Program-made: the position numbers and the translations under genes
Shown: positions 32,449 to 42,811 of the stretch, in pieces
How the letters are laid out: each line of letters opens with the position of its first letter
Numbering within the stretch: position 1 is the first letter of the stretch
Notes under the pieces: model-generated
The model's input: only the letters and a program-made list of their open reading frames with translations
What the model was told of the DNA's origin: nothing
Databases searched by the model: none
From: Impatiens glandulifera
Taxonomy: Eukaryota > Streptophyta > Magnoliopsida > Ericales > Balsaminaceae
DNA length: 64,000 bases
Assembly: GCF_907164915.1 (NCBI RefSeq)
Contig: NC_061862.1
Location: forward strand, 81,495,718 to 81,559,717
Direction: 5' to 3'

Positions 32449-34222
32449 TATAAATTTAAAGAGAGAATTAAGGAATAATTTTATTGTTAAGTATATATAA
32501 TAAAAATTTAATTATATCCTTTAATCTTTATTTTAGGATTAAAAGATTAAGGTTGATGATTATAATAAGGATGATGATTAAGGTCGATGATTATATCCTT
32601 TATTCAAATTTAAGAAGTATGATTTGACTTACGGTATAATTTTATTTTTTATAATAAAATAAATTACATGTTTCATGGAAAATTGTATATTATTGATTTG
32701 GGTTATATACACTAATATGACATTTAAATTTAAAATAATTATATTATTGTTCATTATTTGGATTGTATTGATTGATACAAATAATCACCAAAGTGACAAT
32801 GTTTGTTAAAATTAATTCAAGACAATTTTGAATGGTAGTATTGTGTAATTCATGTGATTATATTATTTGGCCCAAAGACTGATAATTAATTGACAGAATT
32901 GCATTAATACTTGTGATGGCAAATATGTAATAATTATAAAGTCTTATTTTTATGTGAATAATTAATTCATCCAAAGATAAATTGATTATTTGACATGTCT
33001 TATTATTAATGTTTGATCATCACACCAAAATACTTATTGCAATTAATATTATTGTTTAAAGACTTGATATTAATGTTGCATTAAGTATTTTGAGATGTGA
33101 TAAATCATTATTTGAATTTATTTGTTACTTAAGTTTATGATAAATATGAACAACTATTTTATTGAATATTCTAAGTGATTAAGGGCTATAATTTTTATTG
33201 TGTCAAGTTAAAGATAGTTTTTTTAGACGAGACTGCAATATTGTTTTTGAGGATATTGAGTTTGAGGGAGAAATGATTTTGTCTTTAAAAATAATTTAGA
33301 TCAATAATTCCTATTGTGGAATATTTGATTTATATCTCAAGTGTTTTTGACATTGATAAGGATTTTATTGATATTATGATAATGTTAAAAAAATCAAGAG
33401 TAACAAGACAATATTGATCAAATTCATTAAGTACAAACTCAACAACCTCAAAATCAAGTGTCTTTATGATAATCCAATTTAATTGAATTACTCTTTAAGG
33501 ACAAGTACTCATTGCATATTTTTGATATAGAGCTTTACCATAATAGATGTTAAGGGGTTTTTCAATAGAGACATTGAAAAACAATTTGGTGCGATGAGAA
33601 AACTTATTGTCGAGAGACCAATTTAATATAGTTTGCAAATTAAAGAAATTCATCTATAGACTGAAAGAAGCATCTCGTTAGTGATACCATAAATTTCACA
33701 AAATAACAATCATCTCTTTTGGTTTTGAGGTGAATTTAATTGATTATTTGTGTATCACAAGTTTAGTGGGAGTAAACGTCTACGTATGGTTTTATATATG
33801 AGTGACATTTTATTTGTCACAAATTTTGCTTAACATTAAGTAGCCAATACTTACGAGATATTTGAAAATAACTAAGAATTAAATGCTCACATATAGAAAG
33901 TCGGAAAGTCTTGAGATCATTGAGTATTCTGACTTCAATCTTACGGAATGCCAAAATAGTATGAAATCCACTTCGAATTATATTTTTTCTTGAAGAAGTG
34001 TCAAACAAACACTTATGGCATCATCCACCAGTAGAATTTATGACATATTATTAGGCATCAAATTAAGTGATATTGACTTCAAGTTTTATTGTTATGAAAT
34101 AAATGATACAAAGTGGATAAATTTCTATAAAATATTTATGTACAAACTCTATGGTTATGAACCTCTTGATAATGAGTTTTTTTTTTTATCTATTGTCCTT
34201 CATAAGAATATTGCTCGTATGA
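32041..34222 (+). pseudogene. Copia-2 internal region, heavily decayed
   Basis: Mostly AT-rich with no long frame. At about 33738-33830 the plus strand reads KFSGSK...LYMSDILFVTN, which corresponds to the copia reverse-transcriptase segment around the YVDD active site, here altered to YMSD. Stops and shifts surround it. The 72-codon frame at 34015-34233 is not recognisable as a pol domain. The element is interrupted at 34231 by hAT-3 and the gypsy-like element; sequence after 38262 (CAGTGGGAGTTTG, PPT-like at about 38283) may be its continuation. Confidence 0.6.
32328..32452. repeat. AT microsatellite with periodic TAATAT breaks
   Basis: About 125 bases of (TA)n interrupted at fairly regular spacing by TAATAT, inside copia-2. 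Confidence 0.95.
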
Positions 34223-34230
34223 GTGTCGTA

Positions 34231-35554
34231 TAGGGATGCAAATGAGCTGAGCCAAACTCAATCTTGTTGGAGCTCGAGCTCGACTCGATTAAGTATTTAT
34301 TAGCTCGACTCGAACTCGAGCTCGAACGAGCTTATAAATTTGAGCTCGAGTTCTACTATATTACCCAAAAGCTCGACTCGACTCGAAAGCTTGAACCAAA
34401 ATTGAATTATATATAATAAATTATTTTTTTTTATATTTTTTAATATTTTTTAATATTTTTTAATATTATATATATTATATACTTTTATTATATATAATAT
34501 ATTAACGTTTTTTTTTTATTTTCAATATTATATACACTATACTCATTATTACATCCTTAGTATTTACTTTTATTATATATATTATATTAATATTTTTTTT
34601 ATCTTTTTAATATTATAAATAACATATTAGTTATTATATCCCTAATATTTATTTTTATTATATATAATATATTAAACTTTATTTATCTCTTTCATTATTA
34701 TTTATAATATACTTTTATTATATATATAATATATTAACCTTTTTTTATCATAAATATTTAATATTGTTTGTCGACTTTTTTTCTATCCTAAATCAATTGA
34801 AAATCAGTGTTTTTTATATTTATTCAACTCTATCTATATAAACATAAGTTTCTTCTTATACCTGAAGAAATTATCTAAAAGAAAAAACAATAATTATAAA
34901 TGAAGTTAAAAGAAATTTAATTACCAATAGGATTTTGTGAATTATTGAGATGTGAAGATTGAAGAAAAAAGAAAAAAAAAGAGTAAAAGAAATTGTGAAA
35001 ACTGAATAAGAAGTATATAAAAATTAAAGAAGAAGAGATAAGAGTGATCGAAGAGGAATAATAAATAAAGAATAAGAAATATAATAACTAAAGAAGAAGA
35101 AGAAAAACTAAAGAAGAAGAGATAATAGTTAATTAAAGAAGAAGATGAATAACTGGAGAAGAGAAGAGTAATTGATAAAGAAGATGAAGAGTAACTGATG
35201 AAGAAGAAGAGATAAAGAGTGACGGTAGATAATGATGAATGAATTATATATTAGAAATTAGAGTTTTACTTTAATGATTATGAGCCTTCATATCGGACTT
35301 TGAAGAGAGAGGAAAATAAAAAAATATTGTGTAAAAATTTAATATGAAATAAATAAAAAAATATTTAATTATTTTGAGGCTCAAAAAAGCTCGACAAGCC
35401 ATCAAGCAAGCTTTATATGAGCTCGAGTTCGACTTGAATAATACACGAGTCGGCTGGAGCTCGACTCGAACTCGGTCAAAGTCAAGCTCAAGTCGAGCTT
35501 TGACCGAGCAGCTTGCGAGCGGCTCACGGGCGGCTTGACTCATTTGCAGCCCTG
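34231..35554. mobile_element. hAT-3, non-autonomous (1,324 bp)
   Basis: Ends TAGGGATGCAAATGAG (34231) and, reversed from 35554, CAGGGCTGCAAATGAG. The 8-bp duplication is GTGTCGTA: left copy 34223-34230; right copy now at 38254-38261 because a later LTR element landed inside it. Both subterminal regions are full of GAGCTCGAGCTCGA-type palindromes (34270-34390 and 35390-35520). The interior is AT-rich and GAAGAA-rich with no transposase. Confidence 0.88.
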
Positions 35555-35555
35555 G

Positions 35556-38249
35556 TGTAACACCCCTAACTCCTAATTTACTTAGACCGAGTGAGGGATG
35601 TTTGAAACATGAACATAAATAACGGAAAACATAAACATGTGCGGAAGCGTTTGTTAAGTATAAAAAGTGGTGCTACAAAATTTCTAAATTTACAAAATCA
35701 AGACACGATCCTTTACTTATAAAATACAGACTTTTAATAATAGACCCAACAAAGGGCTCAGTCTTCTGCCTTGGTCCCTCCTTTCACACACATCCCTGCA
35801 CATTGCCCTACACAAAGCCTCCCTTTACTTGTCATAAAAAGACTATGGTTGTGTACCTACACCACACAAGCATAGTGAGTCTAAAGACCCAGCAAGTTAT
35901 AAAACAGATTGTAGAAAATATATTTTAAAATCTTCTTTGGATCCACATGCTGGTTTGTAAAGTATATCATCATTTGTGAAAGTATAGTAAGGTCTTGAAC
36001 ACATATTGGCCCTTTACAATTCAGAGCTGATCCTGAAAGTTAGGAATCCGGTTTGAGCACATATTTGGATAGGAACTCTTCGGAGTCTATCCCTAAATCC
36101 CACAACCTGGTTCGACACTTGTCTGTGTGGGTAGGATCTTCCAGAGCTCATCCCCGAAGTCCAGTCCCAATAGAAACATCAGCACATATTTTGGAATCAG
36201 ACTACCAGAGCTCATCCTGAGTAGCCCTCCCCCCATTCCTTCAATTCCCATACATCATTGTTCACAATGATTCCATAAAACGTTTCATACTTTGGAAAAT
36301 AGATCCTTCTTTTGAAAACAGATCCTTGTTTAGAAAAGAGGTGGTACTTTGGAAAACAGTTTGTCCTTTGAAAAACAGATTATCTTTTGGAAAATATATT
36401 GTTCTTTAAAAACAGTTGTTCATCATTAAAGATATGGATATACAATGAAATCATGAAATAAAAACAGTATGCATAATTTATAGAATATGCATGAACTATA
36501 TAAGCATGTGTGGGTTTATAAAGAGTGATATAAAAAGGTTTTATTGCCTTATACTTTGAAACTGCTAAGGTTTGATCTTGCTACGAAGGTTGGCTGTTCT
36601 TCAAGAATTCTAACGGATGTCTTTTGATTTTTAGAGAAGAGAGAAAATGGATTGATATTAATCAATCCATGGTGAAGTATATAAATACAAAGGGTCAAGG
36701 TCGGTTGAGGAAAAGGGATGGTCGTTGTCTTGACAAGTATGTGCAGAATACTATTTTATAATAAAAAGGTCTTGTCACCTACTGGTCATAAGCATGGGAT
36801 AAATAACTAGGCTGGTCACCTACTTGTTACCAACTTGTTGAATAAGTATGGGTTTGAAGCATGAGGTGGCTAAGAATGAGGTGACTAAGCATGCGGTGAC
36901 TAAGCATGAGGTGGTTAATCATGAGGTGGCTAAGCATGAGGTGGCTAAGCATGAGGTGGCTAAGCATGAGGTGGATAAGCATAAGATGGTTAAGCATGAG
37001 GTGGTTAAGCATGAGGTGGCTAAGCATGAGGTGGCTAAGCATGAGGTGGCTAAGCATGAGGTGGCTAAGCATGAGGTGGCTAAGCATGAGGCGGATAAGT
37101 ATGGGCTGGAAAATATAATCAGTCGTACCCCCTTGGTCGGACTTCCTCGGTCGGGCCCTATCGGTCGTGACATAGATTCCTCTCGGTCTCCTCGGTCCTA
37201 AGACATATTTCTTTGGCCCTGACACATATTTCTTGGTCCTAACACATATTTACTCGGTCCTAAATCTTAGATTACCTCGGTCCTAATTTCCAATCACAAG
37301 AGTGCTTGGTCTTGGCCAGGACCGAAGGCATTCAGTCAAATATGAATTTTAGGGTGTGACAACTCAACCCCACTAAAAAGGAATTTTGACCTCGAAATTA
37401 AACTTACCAAAAACTCTGGGTATATTTCATAGATCCCTAAACGCATTTCCCTACATGAGCCTTCTTACAAAGATTACAAGTGCGGAAGGACAAGCTAGCA
37501 AGGTTTGCTGGTTTGGTGGGCTACATCCTGCACGTGATTTCGAACATAAATGCGGAAGCTCTAGGGTGCCTATTGGACACGATCATTGAAAAGGTTGATA
37601 TAAAATTCAGTCCTATGGTCTCGGTCCCTCCTCCCACACACGTCTCCGGCACCACGCTTCCACTCTAACTCTTCCTTCACCTGTCATAAAATTTGTTGGC
37701 TGGATTCCTACACCACACAAACATAGTGAGTCTAGGGACCCATCAAGCATTTATAAGAACACTTTTTTAAGACATTGCACCCATGAGGGTTTTTAAGGGT
37801 ATCTCATCAGTCAATCATGTATAGTTGCAAACTTGAGCACATATTGGGACCCTTAGCCCAGAGAGTTGATCCTCCAGGGTAGGCATCCATTCGTCAATTC
37901 CTCCAGCCATATTTTGAGAGCATCGGACCACCAGAGCTCATCCTAGTAGCCATCCTCTCGTATCCGTCAATTCCTCCATGATTATCTCTTAGATTCCATA
38001 ACTCTTAACTTAAAATCATTCTTCTTTAGAAAACCATGGACTTGCAATGAAAACATGTTTTGAAACCATATGCATCGTTTATATAAAATACATGAATAAA
38101 TAGCACTGTGTGGGTTTATAAAACGTTTAGAAAAGTACTTGCCTTAAAATCCTTCATCTGCAGGATCTTCGGTCGGAACACTCGGTCCTAAGTCTTAGCC
38201 ATGACCGAACGCTCTTGGTCGGGAAAAGATAGAATTTTGGGACGTGACA
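35556..38249 (-). mobile_element. Gypsy-like LTR element, deletion derivative
   Basis: Ends TGTAACACCCC (35556) and GTGACA (38249) with a 5-bp duplication CCTGG (35551-35555 and 38250-38254). The left LTR appears to end at 37359 (GGGTGTGACA). On the minus strand the next bases give GAGGTCAAAATTCC and then AGTGGGGTTGAG, a pol C-terminal tail and purine tract typical of plant gypsy elements, so orientation is minus. The LTRs correspond (TCCCTCC..CACACAC, CATAGTGAGTCTA, CAGAGCTCATCC at 35780-36230 and 37620-37960), but the second is truncated and nearly all internal coding sequence is lost. Confidence 0.75.
36845..37100. repeat. 15-bp minisatellite TAAGCATGAGGTGGC
   Basis: About sixteen head-to-tail copies with small variations (GGTGGT, GGTGAC, GGTGGA) inside the left LTR of the gypsy-like element. 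Because the unit is a multiple of three with few stops, several frames stay open on both strands (such as MRWLS repeats). These are by-products, not proteins. Confidence 0.95.
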
Positions 38250-38261
38250 CCTGGTGTCGTA

Positions 38262-38744
38262 GAGATCGATAATCTATAACTTCAGTGGGAGTTTGTAGTT
38301 TTTGTTTTCTTTCAGTTTAGTTATTTTATAGATATTTATGAGGTTTTTTTTTATTCTGATTAGAAATTAAGTATTATTCAGTTCATTACACTTTGTATAA
38401 TTATGTTTAAAGTATGATCTCACTAAAGTCAAGTAAGACCAGTTGAAAATTGACATGAAAATATCATCTTGCATGGAATTTTCATTCCTCACATTCATGA
38501 TATGATTTGTCAGTTAATTGTATTGATTTATGTGATCATTGTTGGGTCTAGTTGTGCTTAAATACAACAACGAAATCTTTGGTCCTATATTGATATAATT
38601 AATTGATAAAATTGTTTATACTACATAGGATTGAGATGACATTAAACTTCAGGCAGGCGCATTATGGTTGATACATTAATGGTTGATACATTTATTTATT
38701 ATGGTTGATATTTTATGACGATTATAAACAATAAATAGATGACA
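38262..38744. other. Intergenic DNA after the nested block
   Basis: Possibly the 3' end of copia-2 (CAGTGGGAGTTTGTAGTTTTT near 38283), but the 31558-32025 LTR could not be followed here. GGTTGATACATT is repeated at about 38667 and 38682. No gene is seen. Confidence 0.35.
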
Positions 38745-38905
38745 AATGCTGTGGAACATGGGTGCACAAGTTCTCAAAACGGCAAATCGCGCAGTTGCAG
38801 AAACGGTCGAGAAAATGCATCATCATTGTCATTAGTATACTCCTCATTTTTGCCATCATCGTGTACTCTGTCGTACTCTCTGTTCTCAAACCATGGAAGA
38901 AATAG
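38745..38905 (+). pseudogene. Last exon of a plant syntaxin (SYP1-type Qa-SNARE)
   Basis: The start reads NAVEH, as in the linker after the SNARE helix of plasma-membrane syntaxins. After a one- or two-base frame slip near 38775, the sequence reads LQKRSRKCIIIVISILLIFA and IIVYSVVLSVLKPWKK before TAG at 38903. That is a basic stretch, a single C-terminal membrane anchor and the KPW-type tail of SYP121/SYP132-like proteins. The SNARE helix itself is not found upstream, so this is an isolated exon, either captured by a transposon or left from a broken gene. The frame slip makes it a pseudogene. Confidence 0.65.
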
Positions 38906-39217
38906 CTAGCTAGCTATTATTATTTAATACATTCAATTGCATATATGCCCTATATATAGCTAGCTATTATTATTAGTAAAACAGTCATGGGATGCGAGTC
39001 GACCATGCATGCATGAACTGACTCCCTTTTTTTTTATTAATTATTTAAAGAGATTTGAAAATTAAAAATGAAATAGATAAAAAAAAAAAAAGCAAGACCC
39101 CTGAATGCAAATTAATACAAACAACAGTACGTACGTACGAGCAAGTAATTAATAAAGACAACAATTAACAGCATGCAAATAATTAAAGACAAACGAACAA
39201 CTTTCTTCTTTCTTCAA

Positions 39218-39255
39218 TTGATTAATTAATTAATTAATTAATTAATTAATTAAAT
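39218..39255. repeat. (TTAA)n microsatellite at the R3-MYB stop codon
   Basis: About nine TTAA/ATTA units; the natural stop of the MYB gene is the first TAA inside the run, so changes in repeat number would not alter the protein. Confidence 0.9.
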
Positions 39256-39642
39256 CTTGAAGTCCAGTACTCCTCAATTTCAGCCGCACTTCTTCCTGGA
39301 ATTCTCCCCGCTATTAAAGACCATCTAATTAATTAATTCAAAATAATTAATTAATAAATAAGAACTTCTTCAATTAATTAATAATTAATATATATATATA
39401 CGTAAGTAACGTACGTACCTCTTTCCTACAAGATTAAACATCCTAGTAATGAGCGTCAGTTCATCCTCAGAGAACTCGACAGGCGGATTGGGAGAGTTTT
39501 CATTATTATTATTATCATCGCCACCCTCCTCCTCTGAGTGATCACCCGAGTACTGTCGGGGCGGGGATTCCTGATGATCAAAGTGGACATCAGTACAGTT
39601 AGTAGTTGAAAACTGATCGGTCGTCGTCGACTCCTCACCCAT
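39246..39642 (-). CDS. Single-repeat R3-MYB protein (CPC/TRY-like), two exons
   Basis: Exon 1 39642-39419 and exon 2 39324-39246, intron 39325-39418 with GT-AG ends, give a 100-residue protein. Residues 1-56 are acidic and Ser/Asn-rich (SEEEGGDDNNNNENS); residues 57-97 are one R3-type MYB repeat (F57, W76, W95; WSLIAGRIPGRS). Proteins of this family lack an activation domain and repress epidermal cell fates (trichome, root hair, anthocyanin) by binding bHLH partners. The bHLH motif L-x2-R-x3-L-x6-L-x3-R is present at residues 64-82, but the usual Asp/Glu before the first Leu is Thr63. The intron splits the repeat at KR|WSLIAGR, as in CPC-type genes. The TAA stop falls in a (TTAA)n microsatellite. 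This ATG was chosen because a TATA-like box lies upstream and the frame above it is UTR-like. Only gene here that looks intact. Confidence 0.85.
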
Positions 39643-39758
39643 TTCCTCTTTCTGCCTAAAAAAATTGATTATATTCTCTTTTTGTTTTTTTTTTTTTCCT
39701 TTGTCCGGGAATATGGTAATGGTAATGGTACTAGCTAGTAATTTGAGAAGTATTATTA

Positions 39759-39769
39759 ATATATATAGG
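39759..39769 (-). promoter_or_regulatory. TATA-like box for the R3-MYB gene
   Basis: Minus-strand CCTATATATATT lies about 120 bases before the ATG, leaving a plausible leader of about 90 bases. Confidence 0.5.
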
Positions 39770-39899
39770 AAGGAGAAGATGAATGTAAAATTTGAAGAAT
39801 GGGAGTTAGAGTAGAGAAGAATGGTAGATGGCGGTTGAAGAAGACCGATGATTTTGATAGGTAGTTGGGAGATAATGATGATAAGACCCACACTTCTCT

Positions 39900-42590
39900 C
39901 ACGATCTAAAGATAAGACTCTTCTTTGTGACCCAATTAATATATATGGAGATTCATTTCACTAACACCAACATTCTAAATATGTTTATGCTTGATTTTGA
40001 AGACCTAATTAATTAATGTTTGACTGTTTTTGAGTTTTTTAATAAACCAAATCGAGAAAGTTCTTAAATATAAATATATATAGTATATTTAGTACATTAA
40101 TTATTACTTAATCAAATCGGAATGTGAAGTTGTATCATTATAATATACTTTAATTAGTCATACACCTATCTATTTTTTATTTGTTCCACGTTTCATCTAT
40201 TCAGTTTTTTTTTTTTATGGAACTTGTACAGTTATATATGGATTATTTAAATAAATATTAATTTATTTTAAAAATATTAAATAGAAGTAATTTTAACTCT
40301 TTTTTTATTTTTTTTAGTAAAAGAGTATTAATATATAATAATAAATAAATAAAAAATATAATATTTTAATTAATAAATTGAATGAAATAATAAATAAGAA
40401 GGCTGATAAATATATTTTATTATAGTTAAAGAAAAATAAAACAATATATAAAAAAAAAAAAATAGTCTTTCATTTGTTAGGACATCTGTATTTTTTTTTT
40501 ATCATGTTTTGTAAATTTGTTTTTTTATGTCATATTTAATTTTGTTGTTCTTAAAAAAATATCATCATTTTATTGAAAATAAATTATATTTAAAAAATTA
40601 TTTATTTAAAATAAATTATTAAAATATCTTTTTATATTTAAAATTAATAAAAATAAAATATTTTAATTAATAAATTAAATAAATCCTTATTTTAATTACT
40701 TAATTTATTATTTTGGCTATCGACTTTGTATTATTTATATATTTAGAGATAAGACTATCAAACTACCAAGAGTTTGCTTGATTTTAAGGTTGTATTGTTT
40801 TCTTTTATCAAAATTTTTTTTACATATATATATATATATATATTTAATTATTCAATATATATTAACTAAAATATTAAAATTTCTTATTTAATTTTAATTT
40901 TAAATAAACAATATTATAATAATAATTCAAATCGATTAAAAATCTAAATAACCTGAATTTAAATCAAATAATATTTTTTTAATAAAACACACTAAATAAA
41001 TGAACATCAAACAGACTCTTGAATAAATGCTTTGAACCACAATCTTATTAAAAAAATAATTGTCACCCTCAAATTTGACTGCTCAATACCCCATACCTTC
41101 CTCCTTGTTTTTTTTCTTTTACTTATGGATAAGCTTTTGTACTATACTAGCCTATTTTGTACTTGTTTAATGTGAATTATTGTAGCATATTTTTAAATAA
41201 ACTATAATAATCCAATTGAATATTAATATCTTTTATTTCAGCATTCCAATAATTTTAATTTTTTTTAAAAGACAATTTTTAGATAGAAAACACTAACTCC
41301 ATGTACAACTTCATAATACACAAATTAAAGATAGTCATTATAGTTGCTTAGTCAATGTATACATTTATCTTTATCCCAACAAATTATAATAGATTTATTT
41401 TTAAAAATAATTGTTACTATTTAAATTAAAGAAAAATAAAATTAATATTTTTTTAAAAAATAAAAAAAAATGAAGTTTCTAAATACTGCACGACTAACTA
41501 TAGCTAGTTTAATTGAAAAAATTATTAATTAAAAATATTTACAAAATATAAAAATAAAAAATAAAAAAGAGAATAAATTTAATAATAATAAATACAGGCA
41601 AGCACAATCTAGAGTGTCCCAGTCTCCTAGGCAATCCAACACATAGCAGGCTATGGGTAAGCCCAGCTAACATCATAGAACAGTCCAAAGTTTTTAAAAT
41701 TCAAAATATGAGCATTTTACTCAATTTAGGTCATGTTTGGTTGGGATATAAAAAGGTATTATACTATTGGTATAATATAAATTATATTAATAATATTTTA
41801 ATATAGTATTTTTTATATTTTTATTATTGATATTAATTTATACCCTATATAATTTATATTTCATATTTCATATAAAATAATAACTAAGTCTTCCTAAATA
41901 CAACACTATTCTTATATATATATTATTTAATTTTTAATTTCTCATTTTACTTTTTATTAATAATATATAATTATTATTATTGTATAATATATTAAATATT
42001 TTTTATTTAATTTCAATATTTTATTATATATAATTATTTTAAAAATATTTGAATATTTTAATTAAAAAATATTTATTTATTTTTATAACAATAATTTTAT
42101 TAATTATTATTTTCTATATTTACTTATATTATAAATAATATTTTAATTTTAATTTATTTTATTTTATTACAATTATTAATCATATTTAAATTAAATAAAC
42201 ATAATTTATCATTTATATTATAATTAATTTTTTATATTTTAATTTAAATTATGTTAATTATTAAATTGTAGCACTACAATAATTTATAATAATAATAATA
42301 ATAAACAATATTATTTATAATATAAATAATAATATTAACAATAAAAATATTTTTAAATTAATATTTATATAAGTTATACTATATTCTTATAATATATACC
42401 AAACACAAAATTATAAACCATATACAATTTATATCATTTCTTATCATTCATACCACACATCAATAACCTATACAAGTTATACCACCCCATATTATTTATA
42501 CATTATTGTTATAAAATATTGACATTAATTATTATTTAAAGATAACATACCATTTGAAGAACTATATAAAAATATATTTTTCTTATTCTA
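39900..42590. other. AT-rich intergenic DNA
   Basis: Very A/T-rich throughout with homopolymers and TTTAATTA words. No frame, RNA gene or terminal repeats can be supported. Bases 41735-42480 contain TTTGGTTGGGATATAAAAAG and near-inverted ATATACCAAACACA words, so a decayed MITE is possible. Confidence 0.45.
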
Positions 42591-42591
42591 G

Positions 42592-42811
42592 ACAGGGCCA
42601 AAGTTAAGTTAGGCTCACCTGGCCAGGCCCGACAATATTGGATACCGTATATCCGATATTACTAGGTATCTAATGGTCGGGTTGAGATATTTTAAATCGA
42701 GGTTGGACATGAAAAGGAGAAGAAGGTACTCGGTCGGGGATGGAGAGTCTGCGAAACTCAAATCCGATACCCGACTATATTAATATTAAAAATAATTTTT
42801 TATTAGTTTAA
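42592..42811. mobile_element. hAT-like remnant, left half (split by Helitron-2)
   Basis: CAGGGCCAAAG at 42594, then GGATACC..ATATCCGATATT and AATCCGATACCCGAC: words typical of hAT subterminal DNA. The counterpart GGGTATCGGGTACCCGAT, ATCGGGTTCGGG and GGGTACCCGTTGTC at 46010-46160 lies on the far side of Helitron-2. Confidence 0.45.

Noticed and set aside
36827..37225. Open frames on both strands encoding MRWLS/LMLSH-type repeats
   Set aside because: They are translations of the 15-bp minisatellite inside an LTR; open frames in several phases are a by-product of a three-multiple period.
39385..39891. 168-codon minus-strand frame as the full MYB protein
   Set aside because: The extra N-terminal part is hydrophobic leader DNA with a TATA-like box inside, and the C-terminal end reads into the intron; the two-exon 100-residue model fits the family.
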